From Bifidobacterium parmae (GTDB lineage Bacteria > Actinomycetota > Actinomycetes > Actinomycetales > Bifidobacteriaceae): a stretch of DNA of 64,000 bases. The stretch is taken from contig NZ_NMWT01000013.1 in assembly GCF_002860365.1 (NCBI RefSeq), forward strand, positions 1 through 64,000, written 5' to 3'. The number at the start of each line of letters is the position of its first letter. Within the stretch, counting starts at the first letter, position 1. A program made the position numbers and the translations under genes. The notes beneath the pieces are model-generated. The model had not been told where the DNA came from. It made no database searches and saw nothing but the letters and a program-made list of their open reading frames with translations. Of the stretch, positions 8,386-18,800 are shown piece by piece.

Positions 8386-10638
8386 ATGCAGATGACCACC
8401 ATCACCATCAGCCAGCCGCCGTCGGCAGGCGACGACCATACGGGGGCGCACGCGGCTCCGGCCACGACGCCGGTGCGCATGACGATCGGATTGGAGGAAC
8501 GTCGGCTCCCCCACATCGTCGCGATCACGCGCGCCGCGGCGCCGACGGTCTCCGTCTCGGCCGCGGCGACAGGCACCGCGGCCGAGACGCCGCTCGCCGC
8601 CGACCCGCAGTTCCCGCAGACGCTCGACGCGGGACTCGCCCTCGGCGAGGCGCCGACCATCCTGCCCACGCAGTCGGAGGGTTGGACCGGCACGCCCGCC
8701 ATCCAGCTGTCACGCGGCGGCGTGGAGCTGTTCCCCGCGTTCGCCGTCACGCGCACCGCGCATACGGCGGACTCGTTCACGTTCACCGCCGAGGACGCCG
8801 AGGCGCGGCTCACGCTGACCGGCACGCTGGCGATCGGCCCGGAGGGTCTCGTCCACGTCGACACCGCGATCACCAACGACGCCGACGCGACCGACGACCG
8901 CACCGGCCACACCGCCGACGCGACGCTCGTCGTCAACCGTCTCGCCCCGGTCGTCCCGCTGCCGCCGCAGGTGAGCGAGGTCGAATCCTGCACCGGGCAT
9001 CATCTGCGCGAACGCGCGCTGCAGCGCCAGAAGCTCACCGAAGGCGTGTTCGCGAAGGAGTCGCGCATGGGCCGCCCGAACTTCAACGCGACGACGCTGC
9101 TCACCGCCGGCGAGCGCGGCTTCGGGTTCGAACATGGTCTGGTCGTGTCGGCGCATGTCGCGTTCAGCGGCAACAGCGTGACGTTCGTGGAGCGCACGCC
9201 GTACACGCATGGCGTGATCGGCGGCGGCGAACTCACATATGCGGGCGAGATCGCGCTCAAGCCGGGCGAGACGTATCATGCGCCGCGGCTGCTGGTCGCG
9301 CTCGGCGACGGTCTCAACGACGTCGCCTCGCGCTTCCACGCGTATCTGCGCGCGCGGCATCCGGAACTCGCGAAGCCGCGTCCGGTGATGCTCAACACGT
9401 GGGAGGCGATGTACTTCGCGCAGAGCGAGGGCAAGGTGATCGCGCTGGCCGACCATGCGGCCGAGGTGGGTGTGGAGCGCTTCGTGATCGACGACGGCTG
9501 GTTCAAGGGGCGCCGCGACGACACGAAGGCGCTCGGCGACTGGCAGGTGGATGCGACGCTGTGGCCGGAGGGTCTGGGCACGGTGGCGCATCACGTGCAT
9601 GATCTGGGCATGGAGTTCGGCCTGTGGTTCGAGCCGGAGATGGTCAGCCCGGATTCGGATGTGGCGCGCGCCCACCCGGATTGGATGCTCAGGCCCACGG
9701 CGACGCGTCTGCCGATGGCGTCGCGCGCGCAGCAGGTCATCGATCTGACGAATCCGGCGGCCGCACGCTACGTGGAGGCGGCGATCGACACGCTCGTCTC
9801 CGAATACCATATCGACTACATCAAGTGGGACCACAACCGGTTCCTCACCGAGCCGCTCTCCCCCACGTCGGGCCGTCCGGCCGTGCATGCGCAGACGGAG
9901 GCGTTCTACGGCATCGTGGACCGGCTGCGCGCCCGTCATCCGGGATTGGAGATCGAATCCTGCTCGTCGGGCGGCGGCCGCATCGACGCGGGCGTGCTGG
10001 AACGCTGCTCGCGCGTGTGGGCGTCGGATTGCACGGATCCGGTGGAGCGCGCGGACATCCAGCGCGGCACGTCGCTCATCGTGCCGCCGGAGATGATCGG
10101 CGAGCACATCTCGGAATCCCCGAACCATGCGACCCGTCGCGCCACGTCGCTCACCACGCGCGCGGCGATGGCGTTCTTCGGCCATCTCGGCATCGAATGG
10201 AACATCATGAAGCTCGATGACGCGGGTCTCGCACGACTCAAGCGTTGGGTGGAACTGTACAAGGAGCGTCGCGCGGCCCTGCCGCAGGCGACGCTCGTCC
10301 ACGCGGACGCGCCGGATCCGGCGGTGCGCGTCGACGGCCTGGTCGCGCCGGACCGTTCGCGCGCGGTGTTCCGGTTCGCCGCGGTCGCCTCCTCCGAGGA
10401 GTATCCGTATGGTCTGATCCGTCTTCCCGGACTCGATCCGGCGGCCCGCTACCGGATCCGTCCGCTCGGCGGCGTCGACCTGTATGCGGACGAGTTCAGC
10501 CCGAACTGCCGCACCACGCTCGGCTGGTGGACCGACGAGGGCGTGGTCGTGGACGGCGCGACGCTCGTGCAGTGGGGCGTGCGTCCGCCGCAGCTCGCGC
10601 CGGAGCATGCGGTGCTCATCGACGTGACGCGCGCCTAG
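8386..10638 (+). CDS. GH36 alpha-galactosidase
   Basis: 750 aa, no signal peptide, so a cytosolic enzyme hydrolysing alpha-1,6-galactosides (melibiose, raffinose or stachyose type). An N-terminal beta-sandwich precedes the catalytic barrel. Fold motifs include NTWEAMYF, VERFVIDDGWFKGR, WFEPEMVSPDSD and IESCSSGGGRIDAG. The nucleophile is Asp482 in YIKWDHNR and the acid/base Asp548 in ASDCTDPVE, close to the usual GH36 spacing. The start at 8386 has GAGG 7 nt upstream. It is controlled by the divergent LacI gene through the operators at 8241-8310 and faces a second LacI gene convergently. Confidence 0.93.
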   Translation: MQMTTITISQPPSAGDDHTGAHAAPATTPVRMTIGLEERRLPHIVAITRAAAPTVSVSAAATGTAAETPLAADPQFPQTLDAGLALGEAPTILPTQSEGWTGTPAIQLSRGGVELFPAFAVTRTAHTADSFTFTAEDAEARLTLTGTLAIGPEGLVHVDTAITNDADATDDRTGHTADATLVVNRLAPVVPLPPQVSEVESCTGHHLRERALQRQKLTEGVFAKESRMGRPNFNATTLLTAGERGFGFEHGLVVSAHVAFSGNSVTFVERTPYTHGVIGGGELTYAGEIALKPGETYHAPRLLVALGDGLNDVASRFHAYLRARHPELAKPRPVMLNTWEAMYFAQSEGKVIALADHAAEVGVERFVIDDGWFKGRRDDTKALGDWQVDATLWPEGLGTVAHHVHDLGMEFGLWFEPEMVSPDSDVARAHPDWMLRPTATRLPMASRAQQVIDLTNPAAARYVEAAIDTLVSEYHIDYIKWDHNRFLTEPLSPTSGRPAVHAQTEAFYGIVDRLRARHPGLEIESCSSGGGRIDAGVLERCSRVWASDCTDPVERADIQRGTSLIVPPEMIGEHISESPNHATRRATSLTTRAAMAFFGHLGIEWNIMKLDDAGLARLKRWVELYKERRAALPQATLVHADAPDPAVRVDGLVAPDRSRAVFRFAAVASSEEYPYGLIRLPGLDPAARYRIRPLGGVDLYADEFSPNCRTTLGWWTDEGVVVDGATLVQWGVRPPQLAPEHAVLIDVTRA

Positions 10639-10684
10639 CGCCCCACGTCCGGAACCCCGCTTAGCGCCCCGCGTCCAGCGCCGT

Positions 10685-11716
10685 CTACCGCCGCGCGGGT
10701 CCGGTGGATTCACGTTCGACGAGCTCACCGGCGAGCTCGTCGAACGTGGTCCACGCCTCGCCGCGCGGTCGTTCGTTCACCACGTCGTCGATCTGCTGTT
10801 TGAGCAGTTCCACCGCCCGTGCGCCCGCGTCGCCGAACCGTTGGCGCACGGTGGTGAGCGGCGGGTTCCATACTTTCGCGAGCGTGTGGTCGTCGAATCC
10901 GGCGACGCTCACGTCGTCCGGCACGCGGCGGCCGGCGAGCGCGAGGCCGCGCATGAGTCCCATCGCCACCTCGTCGTTGCCGGCGAAGATCGCGGTGACA
11001 TCGTCGTCATCGCCGAGTTCGCGGCCGATCGCGATCGCGTCCTCCGGATTCCATGTGGTGGCGACGGGTGCGGGCGCAGGCACCTGGGCGTCGCTCAACG
11101 CCATGCGCCAGCCGTCGGCGCGCGCGTCCACGTCCGCGGGGACGGACACATAGTGGACGGTCTTGTGGCCGAGTTCCAGCAATCGTTGCGTCATCGCGTA
11201 GGCGCTGTCGTATTCGCACAGGTGGATCTGCGCGCGGTCCTCGTGGCGCGGGCCGCCGACGATCGTCATCGGCGTGGAGGCGGGGATGTGCGAGACGACG
11301 CTGTCGGTCAGCCGGTCGTAGTCGATGAGGACGACGCCGGCGGGACTGCGGTCGAGGCAGTCGCGCACGCTGGACAGCAGTTTTTCGCCGCCGCGCGCGT
11401 CGAGCACGCAGATGGAGATCGAATAGCCGATCTCCTGCGCCATGCGTTCGACGCCGGCGATGGTCTGTGTGCGGCCGTACAGCGTGGTGTCGGCGGTCAT
11501 CACGGCGATGGATTCGCTCATGTCGAGCGCGAGGGCGCGTGCGATCGGGTTGGGCCGGTAGTTGAGCTTCTCGATGGCGGCGGCGATGGCCGTGCGCTTC
11601 TTCTCGCTCACACGGTCCGGATCCTTCAGGTACCGTGACATCGTCGGCACGGAGACGCCCGCCACGGCGGCGACGTCGCGGATGGATGGGGCGTTGCCGC
11701 GTTTGCCTCTGGGCAT
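10685..11716 (-). CDS. LacI-family transcriptional regulator
   Basis: 343 aa. N-terminal LacI helix-turn-helix (SIRDVAAVAGVSVPTMSRYLKD), then the effector-binding core (IAVMTADTTLYGRTQTIAGVE, GVVLIDYDRL, TAIFAGNDEVAMGLMRGL, VSVAGFDDHT). Converges with the GH36 gene and lies downstream of an MFS permease and a second GH36 on its own strand. Its own promoter carries TTTATACCGGTGTAAA, and the GH36 promoter at 15768-15796 carries the symmetrical form, so this protein is the best candidate repressor of that permease/GH36 unit. Start at 11716 with AAGGAA upstream. Confidence 0.9.
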   Translation of the reverse strand: MPRGKRGNAPSIRDVAAVAGVSVPTMSRYLKDPDRVSEKKRTAIAAAIEKLNYRPNPIARALALDMSESIAVMTADTTLYGRTQTIAGVERMAQEIGYSISICVLDARGGEKLLSSVRDCLDRSPAGVVLIDYDRLTDSVVSHIPASTPMTIVGGPRHEDRAQIHLCEYDSAYAMTQRLLELGHKTVHYVSVPADVDARADGWRMALSDAQVPAPAPVATTWNPEDAIAIGRELGDDDDVTAIFAGNDEVAMGLMRGLALAGRRVPDDVSVAGFDDHTLAKVWNPPLTTVRQRFGDAGARAVELLKQQIDDVVNERPRGEAWTTFDELAGELVERESTGPARR

Positions 11717-11755
11717 GGGGTGTGTGTTCCTTCCTGATCTTCGGTACGGGCGACC

Positions 11756-11795
11756 ATTCTACGCGACCCGCGCTACCGATTTATACCGGTGTAAA
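11756..11795 (-). promoter_or_regulatory. Promoter with LacI operator in front of the LacI gene
   Basis: Minus-strand -10 TAGAAT (11761-11756). The near-palindrome TTTATACCGGTGTAAA (11780-11795, one mismatch) overlaps the -35 position. Same motif as at 15776-15791, which suggests autoregulation. Confidence 0.6.
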
Positions 11796-11871
11796 TCCGC
11801 GTGCGGGAGCTGGCGAGGGTGACGTGGGGGCCGACGTGCGGGCGGCTCGTACCGGATTCTGCGAATGGGAA

Positions 11872-11903
11872 AGGGCGCTCCCCCGCGATTGGGGGAACGC
11901 CCT
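11872..11903 (-). terminator. Terminator after the MFS permease gene
   Basis: AGGGCGCTCCCCC pairs with GGGGGAACGCCCT (one G-T) around a 6-nt loop, followed on the minus strand by CCCTTTCCC. It lies 64 bp beyond the permease stop. Confidence 0.6.
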
Positions 11904-11967
11904 GGATGAAGGGGTGGATGCGGCCGTCACATGGATGCCGCACGGTCGGACGTCACGCTGCCGGACG

Positions 11968-13191
11968 TCACGCGGTGGCGACGGCGGCCTTGGCGGCGGG
12001 CTTCTTGTGGGTCAGCTGCCAGACGGCGACCGCGGCGATCATGATCGCAAAGCCGACGGTGAACCACGGGAACGGGGCGGCCGGGTCGGTGGAGCCGGTG
12101 ATCGTGGCGATGGCCTTCATGGCGAGCGGCGAGGCGAACACGCCCACGTGGAACGACAGGATGATCATCGTGGACCAGAACGCCTGGGAGCTCTTGGTCG
12201 CGTACTTCGGGATGCGGTTGCACAGGAACGGTCCGAGGATCGGGCCGGGGAAGTTGAACAGGAAGAACCCGGCGACGAGCACGGCGTAGTTGTTGCCGGC
12301 CACGGAGACGAGCAGGCAGCCGAGGAAGTAGATGCCCATGCCCACGTAGTAGGTGTTGTCGCCGAACTTCTTCTCCAGGAAGCCGTAGACGAAGCCGGCC
12401 ACGACGGCGAACAGGATGCCGATGGAGATGATCACGGAGGAGTCGTGGTGCGGGTCGTTGAGGATCTTCTGGGCGATCTCGGCGAAGCGCACGTTGATGG
12501 AGTTGAAGAACACCATGTACAGGGCGGCGCACACGCAGAACGCGCCGAGCATCGGGCTGGTCTTGTCCGGGTAGGTGTTGACGTTGCCCTCGTCCTCCAT
12601 GTCGGAGGAGCCGGTCTTGTCGAGGTGCACGTCCGGGACCTGGATCCAGAACCAGATGAGCACCGGGAAGGCGAACAGGTAGACGATGAAGGCGCCCTGC
12701 CAGCCGGCGATGAGCACGAACACGGAGACGAGCGCGGTCATGATGGCCTGGCCGAGGTTCTCGGTGGCGCCGCGGATGCCGAGCAGCGTGGCGCGGCGGT
12801 TGCCGGAGTACATCATCTGGATGAGCGTGATGACCAGCGAGTTGTAGAGGCCGAGACCCATGCCGAACAGCACGCGGGCGGCCATGACGACGGCGAAGTT
12901 GGTGGCGAACATCGGCACGAACGCGGTGATGCCGACGAGGAACAGGCCGGCGCCGATGACCTTCTTCAGTCCGAAGAAGCGGGCGAGCGCCGGGGAGATG
13001 AGGAGCGTGGCGAGCGCGGTGAGCGACGGCGTGGTCGAGAGCAGCTCGGCGGACGTGTTGTCGACGTTGAGCGCGCGGCCCAGCTGCGGGATGACGCCGT
13101 TGACGACGCTGTAGCTGGTGAGGAACAGGGAGGCGGACAGCATCGGCAGGATGACCGCCAGGCTGTTCACGTCCTTCTTTTTCGTTGACAT
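11968..13191 (-). CDS. MFS transporter, probably sugar uptake
   Basis: 407 aa with about 12 transmembrane segments and no long extra domains. The first helices (SLAVILPMLSASLFLTSYSV) are followed by a loop with RFFGLKKVIGAG in the position of the MFS motif A, and ARVLFGMGLGLYNSLVITL in helix 4. Start at 13191 with AAGGACA upstream. It stands downstream of the second GH36 on the same strand with about 220 bp holding two palindromic repeats between them, so it probably imports the galactoside handled by that enzyme. Substrate is inference; a sister family (oligosaccharide efflux) is possible. Confidence 0.8.
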   Translation of the reverse strand: MSTKKKDVNSLAVILPMLSASLFLTSYSVVNGVIPQLGRALNVDNTSAELLSTTPSLTALATLLISPALARFFGLKKVIGAGLFLVGITAFVPMFATNFAVVMAARVLFGMGLGLYNSLVITLIQMMYSGNRRATLLGIRGATENLGQAIMTALVSVFVLIAGWQGAFIVYLFAFPVLIWFWIQVPDVHLDKTGSSDMEDEGNVNTYPDKTSPMLGAFCVCAALYMVFFNSINVRFAEIAQKILNDPHHDSSVIISIGILFAVVAGFVYGFLEKKFGDNTYYVGMGIYFLGCLLVSVAGNNYAVLVAGFFLFNFPGPILGPFLCNRIPKYATKSSQAFWSTMIILSFHVGVFASPLAMKAIATITGSTDPAAPFPWFTVGFAIMIAAVAVWQLTHKKPAAKAAVATA

Positions 13192-13239
13192 GGTTGTGGT
13201 GTCCTTGTTGTTGGTTGGGTTGGTTGTACTACAGTCTTC

Positions 13240-13389
13240 GCCCCCGCCGGCGGGGGCTGTCGGCGAAGCCGACTGGGGGTGGTCCGGCGGCCCAGTGCGG
13301 GCCGGATCAGTCCGGCAGTCCGGTCGCGGTCGGCGAACACATCGCCGCCCCCGCCGGCGGGGGCTCCCGCGAAGCGGGTGGGGGTGGTC
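13240..13389. repeat. Two copies of a GC-rich palindromic repeat (REP-like)
   Basis: Copy 1 at 13240-13285 and copy 2 at 13348-13389. Each has the palindrome CCCCCGCCGGCGGGGG, then a small hairpin (TCGGCGAAGCCGA in copy 1, CCCGCGAAGCGGG in copy 2) and a shared GGGGGTGGTC end. Related copies occur at 16445, 20581, 26622 and 62813. They lie between the second GH36 and the MFS gene. Confidence 0.85.
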
Positions 13390-13411
13390 CGGCGGTCCGG
13401 TGCGGGCCGGG

Positions 13412-15607
13412 TCAGTCCGTCGGCCGGATCAGGAACGTGCGTGAGGCGTACCCGTCGCCGGGCACCTGCACGCCCGCCGTGCCGTGGGCCGCGTCCCAGT
13501 GGACGGGCCACGTCTCGACGCCGCGGTCGGGGAAGATCGGCGTGATCGTCGCCTCGCGGCCCGCGTAGCGTGCGAGGTCGAGCGCGACGGTGCCGCCGTC
13601 GGAGTCGCGGTCCCACACGGTGACGAGCGCGTAGTCGGGCGCGGCGAGGCCGTAGGCGAGCACCGGGTCGTTCCAGCCGGGCAGGCCGAGCGGCCAGAAC
13701 GGCGTGGCGTGCGCGATGACCGGCTGCACGTACGTCTTGTACCGCGCGATCGATTCCTCGACGAGCGTGCGCTGTTCGTCGCTCATGCGGTTGATGTATC
13801 CGGACAGGAAGTAGCGGCCGAGGAACGTCGTGTTGATGTTGACGGCGCTTTCCTCGACGCCCATCGTGGACTGCGGGTAGGCCCAGCTGCCGGCCTGTTC
13901 GGGCAGGACCATCATCGGCGCGGTCGCGGCGATCGTCGGGTAGAGGCGGAAGTCCTGCTGGTCGGAGGTGGACTGCACCTGGAAGCGGGAGGTCTGCGCG
14001 AAGTCCTCGCGCATGCCGCCGGACGAGCAGTTCTCGAGGATCAGGTCGGGGTGGCGGCGGTGTACGCCGTCCACCCAGTCGAGGTAGGCGCGGTTGTGGC
14101 CGAGCAGTCCGTCGCCGAGCGAATCGGAGTCGACGTCGGTGCCCATGCCGGGCTGCACGTTGTAGTCGAATTTGAAGTAGCCGACGCCGTAGTCGTCGAC
14201 GAGCCGGTCGACGACCGTGTCGAGGTGACGGCGCGCTTCGGGGCTGCGCAGGTCGAGCACGTAGCGTTCCTGCTCGACGACGCGGTGGCCGTTGCGCTGG
14301 AAGAACGCGGAGTCGGGGAGTTTCGCCGCCATCGGGCTCTTCACGCCGATGACCTCGGGTTCGAGCCACAGGCCGGGCACCATGCCGGCCTTGCGGATCG
14401 CGTCGATGACCTCCTTCATGCCGCCTTTGCCGGGGAAGCGGGTCGTGCTCGGCAGCCATTCGCCGACGGACGGCCACCAGTTGCCGGTGTCGTCGTACCA
14501 GCCGCAGTCGATGCAGAAGATCTCGATGCCGACCTTCGCGGCGGCTTCGATGAGCGGCAGCTCCTTGGCGGTGGTCGGGTCGCCGTAGATCGTGTTCATG
14601 TAGTCGTTGAAGATGACGCGCGGCTTGTCGTTGTCGATGTGGTTCGGCTGCGTGCGCATCGCGCGGCGGTAGGCGGTCACGGCGCGTACGACGCCGTCGA
14701 AGTCGGCGGCGAGCGCGACGGACGCGGGCACGGTGGTGAAGCTTTCGCCGGGACCGAGGTTCTTCGCCCAGCCGTGGTCGACGTTGGTGGGGCCGGTCAG
14801 TGCCATGTAGGCGTCTTCGGTGTCTTCGCCGATGTCCCAGCGCCAGGCGCCGTTGTGTTCGATCTGGAACAGCCAGGCGAGGCCGAAGCGCTTGGATTCC
14901 ATGACGGCGAGGGGTGCGAAGCGGCCTGTGGACCAGGTGCTGGTGGAGACGACGCGGTGTTCGCCGCGCGGGTCGACGTTGGTGAGCTCCTGCGCCATGA
15001 CGGGGAAGTAGTCGCGCAGCGGCGTGGCGTGCCAGCGGCCTTCGGCGAGCCAGTCGTACTTGCCTTCGATGGACTCCCATGCGGCGAGGTCGGCCTTCTG
15101 GCCTTCGGGCGCGCCGAACGCGCTGGCCCAGCTGGTGACCTGTTCGACGCTCAACGGCGCGTCGGCGCGGGTGGTGGTCGGGTCGGCCTGCACGGTGCCG
15201 GTCGCGTCGCCGGTGCCGGTCGCGTCGCCGGCGGTGTTGGTGACGGTCGCGTAGGTGCGGAACATCGGCACGCCTTCGGGCAGCTCGTAGGTGACGGTCA
15301 CGTCGATGCGGGCGGCGGCGTCGGCCACGTCGATGTCGAGGCGCTTGACGCCGCGCTCCTCGCTTTCGTGATGGCCGACGTAGCGCAGGTCGCGGCCGAG
15401 CGTGGTGTGGATGAGCTTGTCGCAGGCGATCCAGTGACCGGTGCCGGCGACCTCCAGCTCCACGATCGGGATGCGATGGTCGAGCACGGAGGTCACCGTG
15501 CCGGCGCCGTCCTTCGCCGTGACCGACGCGATGGTCACGGGCGCGTCGTCGCCCCATTCGAACCGTAGGGTCAGCGCGTCGTCGCCCCACGAGAAACCGT
15601 TCGCCAT
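13412..15607 (-). CDS. GH36-family alpha-galactosidase (second, divergent)
   Basis: 731 aa, cytosolic. Barrel motifs are present: IFNDYMNTIYGDP, IEIFCIDCGWYDDTGNWW, GLWLEPEVIG and ILENCSSGGMRED. The nucleophile is Asp481 in YFKFDYN; the acid/base is expected at about Asp549 in STSDQQDF, a variant of the usual SD(N/C)TD motif. This marks a different GH36 subgroup from the enzyme at 8386 and makes the exact substrate uncertain. The start at 15607 has a strong GGGAGGA site; longer forms have none. Its promoter has a perfect LacI-type operator between -35 and -10. Residues ~115-130 contain a short Gly/Thr/Ala repeat (DATGTGDATGTV). Confidence 0.9.
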   Translation of the reverse strand: MANGFSWGDDALTLRFEWGDDAPVTIASVTAKDGAGTVTSVLDHRIPIVELEVAGTGHWIACDKLIHTTLGRDLRYVGHHESEERGVKRLDIDVADAAARIDVTVTYELPEGVPMFRTYATVTNTAGDATGTGDATGTVQADPTTTRADAPLSVEQVTSWASAFGAPEGQKADLAAWESIEGKYDWLAEGRWHATPLRDYFPVMAQELTNVDPRGEHRVVSTSTWSTGRFAPLAVMESKRFGLAWLFQIEHNGAWRWDIGEDTEDAYMALTGPTNVDHGWAKNLGPGESFTTVPASVALAADFDGVVRAVTAYRRAMRTQPNHIDNDKPRVIFNDYMNTIYGDPTTAKELPLIEAAAKVGIEIFCIDCGWYDDTGNWWPSVGEWLPSTTRFPGKGGMKEVIDAIRKAGMVPGLWLEPEVIGVKSPMAAKLPDSAFFQRNGHRVVEQERYVLDLRSPEARRHLDTVVDRLVDDYGVGYFKFDYNVQPGMGTDVDSDSLGDGLLGHNRAYLDWVDGVHRRHPDLILENCSSGGMREDFAQTSRFQVQSTSDQQDFRLYPTIAATAPMMVLPEQAGSWAYPQSTMGVEESAVNINTTFLGRYFLSGYINRMSDEQRTLVEESIARYKTYVQPVIAHATPFWPLGLPGWNDPVLAYGLAAPDYALVTVWDRDSDGGTVALDLARYAGREATITPIFPDRGVETWPVHWDAAHGTAGVQVPGDGYASRTFLIRPTD

Positions 15608-15767
15608 TGTGTTCCTCCCTGCGCGTGTGCGCCGGCGTCGCCGTCCGCGCGCACGCGCACCTGGTCGGGTTTCGTTCCGCAGCCCCGTCTTCTGACGTGT
15701 CGTCGTCAGAGGTGTGGCGCGCGTTGCGGTTCTTCGCCCGATGCCGTGTTCACGTTTGTTGAGGAAC

Positions 15768-15796
15768 ACTATATTTTTATACCGGTATAAAGTCAA
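15768..15796 (-). promoter_or_regulatory. Promoter with embedded LacI operator for the GH36 gene
   Basis: On the minus strand -35 TTGACT (15796-15791), a 17-bp spacer and -10 TATAGT (15773-15768). The perfect 16-bp palindrome TTTATACCGGTATAAA (15776-15791) fills the spacer, a textbook repression geometry. The transcript would have a leader of about 155 nt. Remaining bases of 15608-15934 show nothing else certain. Confidence 0.75.
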
Positions 15797-15921
15797 ATTG
15801 ACAGGGATGTTTTGGCTTATTTTCCGGCGTTTCTTGATATTCGAGCTACATATTCTTTTTACCGTTTTCATCATTGCAAACGAGTGCATGCGCGGCGCTG
15901 CCGCACGCGGCGATAAGGTGG

Positions 15922-15927
15922 TATCAT
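15922..15927 (+). promoter_or_regulatory. Leaderless -10 element of the HicB-like gene
   Basis: TATCAT followed by 7 nt and the ATG at 15935; no well-placed ribosome binding site. Confidence 0.45.
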
Positions 15928-15934
15928 CAGCGAT

Positions 15935-16372
15935 ATGAGTGAAAACAGGAAGACCGAATCACGGAAGACCGCCGCACGCGCGGACGGCGCGGCCGCCATC
16001 GCGGCGCGCACGGCAACGGCAACGGATGCCGGCAGCGGCACCAGCGTCCCGGACGTCAACCATTACGCATACCGCATCCGCTGGGACGGCAAGTCCGAGC
16101 GTTTCGTCGCCTCGTGCGCCGAACTGCCGGACGTGACGTTCGAAAGCGCCTCGCAGCTGGAGGCGTTCGTCGGCATCCGCAACGCCGCCGAGGCGGAGGT
16201 CAAACGGCTGGTGAAGGCGGGCGAGGAAGCGCCGGAACCATTGTCGGAGCGTCACTTCTCCGGCCGCATCCTCGTGCGCATCCCCCCGGAGCTGCACCGT
16301 GCGCTGACCATCGAGGCCGCCGAACAGCACATCAGCCTCAACCGTCTCATCTCCAACCGTCTCGCCGGCTGA
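15935..16372 (+). CDS. HicB-family antitoxin-like protein, orphan
   Basis: 145 aa. Residues ~1-45 are an Ala/Thr-rich, probably disordered extension. Residues ~46-95 form the HicB-type partially degraded RNase H fold (YAYRIRWDGKSERFVASCAELPDV, then EAFVGIRNAAEAEVKRL). The end is a ribbon-helix-helix DNA-binding domain (SGRILVRIPPELHRALTIEA then HISLNRLISNRLA). HicB partners normally neutralise a ~60-aa HicA ribonuclease, but no HicA-sized gene is visible on either side, so this is an orphan or acts as a simple repressor. A good hairpin terminator follows. Confidence 0.8.
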   Translation: MSENRKTESRKTAARADGAAAIAARTATATDAGSGTSVPDVNHYAYRIRWDGKSERFVASCAELPDVTFESASQLEAFVGIRNAAEAEVKRLVKAGEEAPEPLSERHFSGRILVRIPPELHRALTIEAAEQHISLNRLISNRLAG

Positions 16373-16386
16373 CCGCGTTTCTCCCC

Positions 16387-16408
16387 CCGCCGGCCGCCCC
16401 GCCGGCGG
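16387..16408 (+). terminator. Terminator of the HicB-like gene
   Basis: CCGCCGGC - 6-nt loop - GCCGGCGG followed by TTTTG, 15 bp after the stop. Confidence 0.7.
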
Positions 16409-16444
16409 TTTTGCGCATGTCGCGGCATGGTGTGAATCGTCTCG

Positions 16445-16484
16445 CCCCCGCCAGCAGGCCCCCGCGAAGCGAGTGGGGGTGGTC
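16445..16484. repeat. REP-like palindromic repeat
   Basis: Degenerate member of the CCCCCGCC...GCGAAGC...GTGGGGGTGGTC family between two convergent genes. Confidence 0.7.
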
Positions 16485-16534
16485 CGGGGCTGGTCCGGAG
16501 AACGGTACGATTCCACACGACCGACCGAAACCGC

Positions 16535-18325
<1,791 letters not shown>

Positions 18326-18360
18326 GGTGCGTCTCCTTGACCGGGCTTGAATCGCGGCGA

Positions 18361-18407
18361 CCGCCGGCGGATTCCCCCCACATGGGTGGGGAATCATCCG
18401 CCGGCGG
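18361..18407. repeat. Large perfect-stem palindrome between phasin-like and UbiB genes
   Basis: CCGCCGGCGGATTCCCC pairs with GGGGAAT-cat-CCGCCGGCGG around a short loop. It sits directly before the GTG start region of the kinase gene and has no U-run, so it may tune read-through or mRNA stability rather than terminate. Confidence 0.6.
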
Positions 18408-18441
18408 TCGTCAGCGCAACTGGATGGGAAGCTGTCGGCGC

Positions 18442-18735
18442 TCAGGCCTCGTCGCTCGGCTTGTCCGCCGGCTCCTCCGGCTCTTCGGCCGGAGCGGCGG
18501 CTTCCGCGGCCTTGGCGGCGCGCTTCTCGTCGTCCTTGGCGGCGTCGTTGACGAGCGACTCGCCCACCTTGCGCTTGAGCTCGGTGTTGAGGCTCTTGCC
18601 CTGTTCGACGGTCAGCTCGCCTTTCTTGACGAGGTCGTCGACGAGTTCGCTGCCCTTCTCGTATCCGGTGGCGAGGGCGCCGATGCCCGCCAGCACGACC
18701 TTGCGCAGGCCGTCACCCAAATCGAAGTCTGCCAT
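18442..18735 (-). CDS. Phasin-like small protein
   Basis: 97 aa. Residues 1-65 are amphipathic helices (GLRKVVLAGIGALATGYEKG, VDDLVKKGELTVEQGKSLN) resembling the polyhydroxyalkanoate-granule phasin family, followed by an Ala/Glu/Pro-rich tail. The start at 18735 has GGAGGG 7 nt upstream. It precedes the UbiB-like gene; phasin-like proteins are commonly next to ABC1 kinases, which hints that they work together on a lipid surface. No PHA synthase is visible here, so a storage role is doubtful. Confidence 0.7.
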   Translation of the reverse strand: MADFDLGDGLRKVVLAGIGALATGYEKGSELVDDLVKKGELTVEQGKSLNTELKRKVGESLVNDAAKDDEKRAAKAAEAAAPAEEPEEPADKPSDEA

Positions 18736-18800
18736 GGTGTTCCCTCCTTCGTGAAGGTCGCGCACGGCTCGCTGCCATGCGCACGTACGCTTCTAGCCTA

